Origin: an uncultured Clostridia bacterium | Lineage (GTDB): Bacteria; Bacillota; Clostridia; Oscillospirales; Oscillospiraceae | Length of the DNA stretch: 19,642 nucleotides | Reading direction: 5' to 3' | NCBI GenBank assembly: GCA_945918815.1 | Contig: CAMEIU010000011.1 | Location: forward strand, 1 to 19,642 | Shown here: positions 14,520-19,642 of the stretch, one piece after another | Numbering within the stretch: the first letter of the stretch is position 1 | How the letters are laid out: each line of letters opens with the position of its first letter | The notes under the pieces: model-generated | Databases searched by the model: none | Seen by the model: only the letters and a program-made list of their open reading frames with translations | What the model was told of the DNA's origin: nothing | Translations under genes and position numbers: made by a program

Positions 14520-15695
14520 TTGGAAAACTTCAACTTTTATCAGCCCACAAGAGTACATTTCGGAGCGGGCCGCCTGAACGAGGCAGGCAGCATCGTTCGG
14601 AGTTACGGTAAAAAATGCATGCTGGTGACCACCACCAACGAGGAAGCCGTGCTGCGGCCCCTCTATGACCGGGTCAAGGCCATCCTGGCGGAGGCCGGGG
14701 TGGAGGTGGTCCACTTCGACAAGGTGGTGCCCAATCCCACCATCACCGGCATTGAGGAAGCCATCGAGCTGGTCCACCGGGAGCAGGTGGAGGTTCTGCT
14801 GGCTGTCGGCGGCGGCAGCTCCATCGACACGGCCAAGTCCATCTCTCTGTTCCATGATGCGGGCAAGATCGACTGGCAGCAGGTGTTTTCCACCTATACC
14901 AATCCCTTCGCCACCTATGAGTCCCCCTCTCCCGCGGTGCTGCCCCTGATCGCCGTGCCCACCACGGCCGGCACCGGCAGCGAGCTGACCCAGGCCATGG
15001 TCATCTCCGACCAGGCCAACAACGACAAGGAGTGCATCTACCACGACAAGGCCTTTGCCAAGGAGGCCATCATCGACCCCGAGCTCATGCGCACCCTGCC
15101 GCCCCGGATGACTGCCATCACCGGCTTCGACGCCTTCACCCACTCCTTTGAGAGCTACCTGCGGGACTGCGCCTCCCCCTACACCAAGACCATCGGCATG
15201 AAGTCCATGTCTTTGATCGTGGAGACCCTGCCCAAGCTGGTGAAGGACCCCGGCAACATGGAGTACAGAGAGAATATGGCCCTGGCGGCCATGCTGTCCG
15301 GCATTTCCCTGAGCAACGCCTCCGCCACCATTCCCCATCCCCTCAGTGAGATCGTGGGCGGCGTGGCGCCCCGGCTGGCCCATGGACAGTGCCTGGCAAC
15401 CATCTATCCCCAGTTCCTGCGCTGGCAGTGCACCCAGACGGTGGAGAAGTGCGCCGCAGTGGCCCGGCTCTTCGATCCGGCACTGTCGGCCCAGCCCGAC
15501 CAGGCCGCGGCCGCGGCTCTGCCGGAGCGGATGGTCGACTTCCTGAAAGAGATCGGCCTCTATAAGAGCTTTGAGGAGCTGGGCCTGACGGAAGCGGAGC
15601 GGGAAGAGGCCGAAGCCAGCCCCGTGTTCAACTTCCTGCCCTTCGCCCCCAAGGACGTCATGGTCGGGATCCTCCACGACAGCTACCGGTTTTAA
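14520..15695 (+). CDS. Iron-containing alcohol dehydrogenase (group III)
   Basis: 391 residues. The open frame begins with TTG at 14511, but the TTG at 14520 is a better start: GAGAGG (14504-14509) then lies ten bases upstream, and the protein begins MENFNFYQPTRVHFGAG, the normal start of the family. GGGSSIDTAKS (97-107) is the nucleotide-binding loop and PTTAGTGSE (147-155) the second signature. Metal ligands are Asp204 and His208 (GFDAFTHSFE), His273 (IPHPLSE) and His288 (LAHGQ). Such enzymes reduce aldehydes or oxidise alcohols with NAD(P)H; butanol-, propanediol- and 4-hydroxybutyrate-type members exist. In a peptide operon it may recycle NADH by reducing amino-acid-derived aldehydes (inference). 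Confidence 0.93.
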   Translation: MENFNFYQPTRVHFGAGRLNEAGSIVRSYGKKCMLVTTTNEEAVLRPLYDRVKAILAEAGVEVVHFDKVVPNPTITGIEEAIELVHREQVEVLLAVGGGSSIDTAKSISLFHDAGKIDWQQVFSTYTNPFATYESPSPAVLPLIAVPTTAGTGSELTQAMVISDQANNDKECIYHDKAFAKEAIIDPELMRTLPPRMTAITGFDAFTHSFESYLRDCASPYTKTIGMKSMSLIVETLPKLVKDPGNMEYRENMALAAMLSGISLSNASATIPHPLSEIVGGVAPRLAHGQCLATIYPQFLRWQCTQTVEKCAAVARLFDPALSAQPDQAAAAALPERMVDFLKEIGLYKSFEELGLTEAEREEAEASPVFNFLPFAPKDVMVGILHDSYRF

Positions 15696-15710
15696 GGAGG
15701 AGAACACAAT

Positions 15711-17393
15711 ATGATCCAGTTTCAGGATGTGCCCTATCTGCGTCCCGATATGGAAGCCATGGAGCGGGAGATGAACGTGGGTATTTCCGCCCTGGCTTCT
15801 GCCAAAACCTTCCCGGAGGCCTATTACGCCCTCCTGTCCCTGGAAGCCCCCCGCCGCAAATTCATGACCCTGGCCACCCTGGTGGAGGCCCGGAACACCA
15901 TGGATACCAACGACGAATTCTGGGCCGCCGAGCAGGCCTGGTTTGACCAGATCCGTCCCCGCTGGGACGGCCTGTGCGTCCGCCTGGGCGAGACCCTCAA
16001 CGCCACGCCCTTCCGTAAGGAATTCGAGAAGCACCTGGGCACCGAGATCTTCCGCCAGGCGGAGGTCACCGGCCGGGCCTTCTCTCCGAAGATCGCCCCG
16101 GATCTGGAGGAGGAGAGCGTCCTCTCCGCCCAGTATTCCAAAATCAGCGGCAACCTGTCCGTGGAGGTGGACGGCAAGCGTCTGACCATGGGCGAGCTGT
16201 CCAAGCTGCAAAAGCCCGGCGACCGGGCGGACCGGGAGAAGTTCGACGGCCTGCGCCAGAAGGCCTTTGAAGAAAAAAGCGAGGAGCTGGACAAGCTCTA
16301 TGACGACCTGGTCCATGTCCGCCACCGCATGGCCGGAAAGCTGGGCTTTGAAAGCTACACCGACATGGGCTACTGCCGCCAGGGCCGCACCGGCTATGGC
16401 CGGGAACAGGTGGCCGCCTTTCGCAGGGAGATCGAGCGGAGCATCACCCCGGTGGTCACCGCCCTCTTTGAACAGCAGCGGCAGCGACTGGGCTACGACG
16501 AGCTCTGGGCCTTTGACGAGGATGTCAGCTTCGCCGGAGACGGTCCCAAGCTGAAGGACGGTTCCGTCCAGGAGCTGTTCGACGGCATCTTCGGCGCCCT
16601 CTCCCCGGAAACCCGGGTCTATTATCAGGATCTCCGCCGCAGCCAGTTCTTCGATCTGGAGGACCGGGTGGGCAAGATCCGCGGCGCTTATTCCAACTAT
16701 GTGCCCATCTATGAAATGCCCTTTATCTTCGAGACCTTTGACCGGTCTCCCGGCGCCATCAAAACCTTCGCCCACGAGTGCGGCCACGGCCTCCACTCTT
16801 ACCTCAAGCGGGGCGAGCCCTTTGTGGAGAGCGGCAACGCCACCTCCGACATCAGCGAGATCCATTCCATGGCCATGGAGTTCTTCATCTGGCCCTATCT
16901 GGACCGGCTCTACAGCCCGGAGGATGTGGAAAAGTATAAGTTCTTCCACATGAAGAACGCCCTGTCCTTCCTGCCCTACGGCGCGGCGGTGGACGAGTTC
17001 CAGACCGAGGTGTACGACCATCCCGATCTGACGCCCGCCCAGCGGCTGGACCTGTGGAAGAGCCTGGAGAAGCGGTATGTGCCCTGGCGGAAGTATAAGA
17101 ACGAGGGCTTCCTGTCCCAGGGCCGCGGCTGGCAGCGGCAGACCCACATCTACAAGTGGCCCTTCTATTATATCGACTATGTCCTCTCTCAGGTCTGCGC
17201 CTTGCAGTTCCACTTCCTCAACGAGGCGGACCATGAGAAGGCATGGGACAGCTACCTCAAGCTGCTCCGGTGCAGCGGCTTCCAGTCCTTCGACGAGACC
17301 ATGACCCTGGCCGGGCTGGAATCTCCCTTCGCCCCCGGCGTGCTGGAGAATGTGGGCCGTCAGGCCATGGAATTCCTGGAGAAAATGGGGTGA
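15711..17393 (+). CDS. M3 family oligoendopeptidase
   Basis: 560 residues, the normal length for bacterial M3 oligoendopeptidases. The zinc motif HECGH is at 355-359 (TFAHECGHGLHSYL). The third ligand is Glu383 in DISEIHSMAMEFF, followed by the conserved Glu390. Upstream YSNYVPIYEMPFIF and downstream EGFLSQGRGWQRQTHIYKWPFYYIDY (shown in part: WQRQTHIYKWPFYYIDY) match the M3 substrate channel, where Tyr and His residues contact the peptide. It cuts short peptides internally in the cytoplasm; the closed channel excludes proteins, which fits use after an oligopeptide importer. No signal peptide. AAGGAGG overlaps the preceding stop, ten bases before the ATG. Next gene starts four bases after its stop. 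Confidence 0.95.
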   Translation: MIQFQDVPYLRPDMEAMEREMNVGISALASAKTFPEAYYALLSLEAPRRKFMTLATLVEARNTMDTNDEFWAAEQAWFDQIRPRWDGLCVRLGETLNATPFRKEFEKHLGTEIFRQAEVTGRAFSPKIAPDLEEESVLSAQYSKISGNLSVEVDGKRLTMGELSKLQKPGDRADREKFDGLRQKAFEEKSEELDKLYDDLVHVRHRMAGKLGFESYTDMGYCRQGRTGYGREQVAAFRREIERSITPVVTALFEQQRQRLGYDELWAFDEDVSFAGDGPKLKDGSVQELFDGIFGALSPETRVYYQDLRRSQFFDLEDRVGKIRGAYSNYVPIYEMPFIFETFDRSPGAIKTFAHECGHGLHSYLKRGEPFVESGNATSDISEIHSMAMEFFIWPYLDRLYSPEDVEKYKFFHMKNALSFLPYGAAVDEFQTEVYDHPDLTPAQRLDLWKSLEKRYVPWRKYKNEGFLSQGRGWQRQTHIYKWPFYYIDYVLSQVCALQFHFLNEADHEKAWDSYLKLLRCSGFQSFDETMTLAGLESPFAPGVLENVGRQAMEFLEKMG

Positions 17394-17397
17394 TCGT

Positions 17398-18570
17398 ATG
17401 GAAGAACTTCTGATTCAAAACGGCAAGATTCTCACCATGGGTCCCCAGGGGACCATCGAAAACGGCCAGGTGTGGATCCGGGACGGCAAGATCGCCGCGG
17501 TGGGGATCAATCTGGATGCCCCCAATGCCTGTGTGTTGGACGCCCAGGGCGGCTATGTGCTGCCGGGCCTCATCGACGCCCACTGTCACATCGGCATTTA
17601 TGAGACCGCCATCGGCTTCCCCGGCGACGACGGCAACGAGACCTCCGACCCGGTGACGCCGCAGATCCGCGGCATCGACGGCATCTATCCCCTGGACCCG
17701 GAGTACGGCGTGGCCGTCCGGGGCGGCGTGACCACCGTGGCCACCGGCCCGGGCAGCTCCAATCCCATTGCCGGTACTTTCGTGGCCATGAAGACCTGGG
17801 GCAAGACCATGGAGGAAATGGTCCTCAGTTCTCCCCTGGCCATGAAGATGGCCTTTGGTGAGAATCCCAAGAACAGCTTCGGCCGCGGCGGCCGGATGCC
17901 TGTGACCCGCATGGCGACCTCATCGCTGATCCGGGACGCCCTGTACCGGGCCAAGGAATACGCCGCGAAAAAGGACCGGGCCCAGGGCGATCCCGCCAAG
18001 CTGCCCGCCTACGACCAGAAGCTGGAGGCGCTGGAGCCGGTGGTCCGGGGCCAGCTGCCGGTTAAGGCCCACTGCCACCGGGCCGACGATATTATGACGG
18101 TGCTGCGCATTGCCAGGGAGCTGGACTTGAAGGTCACCCTGGACCACTGCACCGAGGGATATCTCATCGCCGATGAGATTGCCGCCAGCGGCTGTCCCGC
18201 CATCCTCGGCCCCCTGGGCGGCTTCCCCCAGAAGCCGGAGGTGGCCCTCCAGAGTCTGGAGGCCGCCGGAATCCTGACCCGGGCCGGCGTCAAGGTGGCC
18301 ATCATGACCGACCTGCCCGCCAACCATCTCTGGTATCTGCCCATTGCCGTGGGCATGTGCGTGGGCGCAGGCCTGCCGGAGGAGGAGGGCTTCCGCACCA
18401 TTACCCGCAACGCCGCCGAGATCCTGGGCCTCCAGGACCGGATCGGCTCCCTGGAGCCGGGCAAGGACGGCGACGTGGCCATTTTCAACGGAAATCCCAT
18501 CCGGGACCTGTGGTGCCATTGCACCGCCACGGTGGTGGACGGCGTGGTCCGCCACCAGGAGAAACCGTAA
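17398..18570 (+). CDS. Amidohydrolase superfamily protein (second, distinct from the upstream one)
   Basis: 390 residues from ATG at 17398, four bases after the M3 stop. A longer in-frame start inside the M3 gene (17350) is not supported. MEELLIQNGKILTMGPQG and VLPGLIDAHCH (54-64) mark the usual sandwich and first barrel strand, with metal ligands His62 and His64. PVKAHCHRADDI (221-232) supplies His225/His227, LDHCTEGY has His250, and IMTDLPANH has Asp305. No clear carboxylated-lysine motif matches the first amidohydrolase; Lys150 or Lys158 in MAFGENPKN are candidates. GRGGRMPVTRMATSS (162-176) with the preceding GENPKN resembles a large group of uncharacterised imidazolonepropionase-like amidohydrolases. 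A deacetylase, dipeptidase or cyclic-amide hydrolase is possible; the substrate is unknown. Confidence 0.87.
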   Translation: MEELLIQNGKILTMGPQGTIENGQVWIRDGKIAAVGINLDAPNACVLDAQGGYVLPGLIDAHCHIGIYETAIGFPGDDGNETSDPVTPQIRGIDGIYPLDPEYGVAVRGGVTTVATGPGSSNPIAGTFVAMKTWGKTMEEMVLSSPLAMKMAFGENPKNSFGRGGRMPVTRMATSSLIRDALYRAKEYAAKKDRAQGDPAKLPAYDQKLEALEPVVRGQLPVKAHCHRADDIMTVLRIARELDLKVTLDHCTEGYLIADEIAASGCPAILGPLGGFPQKPEVALQSLEAAGILTRAGVKVAIMTDLPANHLWYLPIAVGMCVGAGLPEEEGFRTITRNAAEILGLQDRIGSLEPGKDGDVAIFNGNPIRDLWCHCTATVVDGVVRHQEKP

Positions 18571-18614
18571 CAGACCGGCTCTGCCGGAAACAAATTTATG
18601 GAGGAATGACTGCT

Positions 18615-19331
18615 ATGAAACATATTAAAATCGCCGCGGGCCTGGCCCATGTGAACTATGGCAACATCGCCGGTGCCGTCAAGGCCGCCGCTGACGCGGG
18701 CGCGGACTACATCCACTCCGACGCCGCCGACATGTACGATCTGAAGAACATGCAGCTCATGGGCGGCCATCAGATCATCGAGGGCATCCGCCCCGTGACC
18801 GATAAGCCCATCGAGTGCCACTTCTACACCCGCGAGTGCGACCGCCTCTTCATCGAGAAGATCGCCGCCGCCGGCTGCAACATGCTGATTCTGCCCGCCG
18901 AGCATTTCATCGGCGCCCCCCTGGCCTACATCATGAACTACTGCCATGAGTTCGGCATGAAGATCGGCCTGACCCTGGGCTGCTACACGCCCCTGTGCTT
19001 CGTGGACGAGTCCATCTACGACATCGACCGCCTGCAGATCGTCATCCACGGCGTCAGCAAGACCGACGGCAAGGACAACTGGGATTGGCGCCGCAGCTCC
19101 ATCGACCTCATCAAGCGGGCCCGTGCGGAGATCAACGAGAAGAACCCCAACTGCGAGCTGGCCGTGGACGGCGGCCTCCGCTGGAACAACATGGATCCCG
19201 TGGTGGAGTGCAACCCGGACGTGGTGATCCTGTCCTCCGCCATCTTCAAGGAGCCCGAGGGCATCGAAGCCGGCGTGCGCAAGTGCCGCAAGTCCCTGGA
19301 CGACGCGGCCCTGAAGTACGGCCTGGAATAA
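18615..19331 (+). CDS. Ribulose-phosphate 3-epimerase-like TIM-barrel protein, atypical
   Basis: 238 residues. Start chosen at 18615 because GGAGG (18600-18604) is ten bases away; ATG 18606 would be only one base from it. The Rpe pattern is present: IHSDAAD (33-39) keeps His34 and Asp36, ECHFYT keeps His69, and AVDGG keeps Asp185, the four ligands/catalytic residues of Rpe. LSSAIF (206-211) corresponds to the Rpe GSAIF strand with Gly replaced by Ser. The Rpe loop NPGFGGQ is missing; HGVSKTDGKDNWDWRR occupies the place. The usual phosphate grip is thus altered, so a different sugar or sugar-like substrate is expected. It is the last gene of the operon, 44 bases after the second amidohydrolase, followed by a strong terminator. 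Epimerase is the best guess; an aldolase or decarboxylase cannot be excluded. Confidence 0.8.
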   Translation: MKHIKIAAGLAHVNYGNIAGAVKAAADAGADYIHSDAADMYDLKNMQLMGGHQIIEGIRPVTDKPIECHFYTRECDRLFIEKIAAAGCNMLILPAEHFIGAPLAYIMNYCHEFGMKIGLTLGCYTPLCFVDESIYDIDRLQIVIHGVSKTDGKDNWDWRRSSIDLIKRARAEINEKNPNCELAVDGGLRWNNMDPVVECNPDVVILSSAIFKEPEGIEAGVRKCRKSLDDAALKYGLE

Positions 19332-19353
19332 ACCATATTCGCCTTTCTGGAAC

Positions 19354-19390
19354 GGCGGCCCGCAGCAGACACGCGCGGGCCGCCTTTTCT
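19354..19390 (+). terminator. Intrinsic terminator of the peptide operon
   Basis: Perfect 10-bp GC stem: GGCGGCCCGC (19354-19363) pairs with GCGGGCCGCC (19375-19384), with an 11-nt loop, followed by TTTTCT. It lies 22 bases after the last stop codon. Confidence 0.95.
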
Positions 19391-19508
19391 GTGCGCAATC
19401 CCGGCAAGAAAAAACTTGACCCAACGGAAAAATTGCGAGAAAATCAGAGGGGATGGAACTGGCCAGCAAACCGGGAAATTGGAATTTGTTGATGTGATGT
19501 ATCGCCCA
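19391..19508. other. Intergenic stretch with no supported gene
   Basis: AT-richer spacer between the terminator and the repeat element. A possible plus-strand promoter (TTGACC at 19416-19421, 17-bp spacer, GAAAAT at 19439-19444) is weak. A 14-codon frame after GAGGGG at 19449 has its ATG almost on the ribosome binding site and is not credible. Confidence 0.4.
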
Positions 19509-19598
19509 TGTAGGGCGCGGCGACCCGACGCGCCGTTTGGCAACCGGTCACAGGACGCAGCTTCCTGCCAGCGGCACGTCCAGTGGCCGTGCCCTACA
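19509..19598. repeat. 90-bp MITE-like element with terminal inverted repeats and two subterminal hairpins
   Basis: Ends TGTAGGGCGCGG (19509-19520) and CCGTGCCCTACA (19587-19598) are 12-bp inverted repeats with one mismatch. Near the left end CGGCG/CGCCG (19518-19522/19531-19535) forms a hairpin; near the right end GGCACG (19573-19578) pairs with CGTGCC (19588-19593). It has no coding capacity. GC-rich palindromic intergenic repeats with TGTAGGG ends are, to my knowledge, common in related gut clostridia. No target-site duplication is obvious. Confidence 0.65.
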
Positions 19599-19602
19599 AA
19601 TA

Positions 19603-19627
19603 GTGGTCGTCGTCCCTTGGGAACCAC
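19603..19627. repeat. Hairpin adjoining the MITE-like element
   Basis: GTGGT (19603-19607) pairs with ACCAC (19623-19627), and TCCC (19613-19616) with GGGA (19619-19622), leaving a one-sided CGTCG bulge. Four bases from the end of the 90-bp element; it may be part of a larger repeat unit continuing past the window. Confidence 0.4.
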
Positions 19628-19642
19628 AAATTATGGCATTTT

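Noticed and set aside
14466..17234. 922-codon open frame on the minus strand
   Set aside because: It lies opposite three well-supported genes, has no ribosome binding site or family motif, and is rich in His, Gln, Gly, Val and Leu, as expected for the antisense of GC-rich codons.
19449..19495. Short frame after GAGGGG, starting MELASKPGNW
   Set aside because: Only 14 codons, with the start codon abutting the purine tract; no sign of a real gene.

Overview
The window is GC-rich with AT-rich intergenic gaps. It has strong GGAGG-type ribosome binding sites, sigma-A promoters with TGn extended -10 boxes, and typical Firmicutes lipoprotein and ABC importer sequences. These traits suggest a strictly anaerobic clostridial gut bacterium, most likely of the Oscillospiraceae (Flavonifractor/Oscillibacter-like). 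That assignment is an inference from style; no rRNA or other taxonomic marker is present.

Left part, minus strand (1-4216). From right to left: tryptophanase (4216-2834), closed by a near-perfect intrinsic terminator (2827-2784); then a second unit with its own promoter (2763-2735), made of a YheO-type PAS/helix-turn-helix regulator (2670-2026) and an APH-fold small-molecule kinase (1988-891); then a terminator-like hairpin and a seven-bladed-propeller lactonase-like protein (828 to beyond the window edge, partial).

Centre (4217-4488). This is a divergent control region. Two well-formed promoters, each with a TTGACA -35, a 17-bp spacer and a TGn extended -10, point outward. One drives tryptophanase and the other a long operon. 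Their -35 boxes are the two halves of an 8-bp inverted repeat, so one factor bound there could control both directions.

Right part, plus strand (4489-19331). Twelve closely packed genes appear to form one operon ending at a strong terminator (19354-19390). In order: two Opp/Dpp permeases, two Opp/Dpp ATPases, a family-5 solute-binding lipoprotein, a MATE exporter, an M29 metallo-aminopeptidase with an extended N-terminus, a prolidase-like amidohydrolase, an iron-type alcohol dehydrogenase, an M3 oligoendopeptidase, a second amidohydrolase, and a ribulose-phosphate-3-epimerase-like TIM barrel. Junctions are tight: three 8-nt overlaps and a 4-nt gap, with wider gaps of 49, 83 and 44 nt where there is a hairpin or a fresh ribosome binding site.

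How the parts may work together (inference): peptides, or a modified or conjugated peptide, enter through the ABC importer. M3, M29 and the amidohydrolases cut them to amino acids. Tryptophan can then be split by the divergently encoded tryptophanase to indole, pyruvate and ammonia. The MATE pump could export an end product or unusable fragment, and the alcohol dehydrogenase could reduce an aldehyde from amino-acid fermentation. The epimerase-like protein, APH-like kinase and lactonase-like protein do not fit plain peptide use and hint that the substrate may carry a sugar-like part.

The last 311 bases (19332-19642) contain no gene. They hold the operon terminator, a 90-bp MITE-like element with 12-bp terminal inverted repeats, and a further hairpin. 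No tRNA, rRNA, CRISPR array, integrase or complete insertion sequence was seen.
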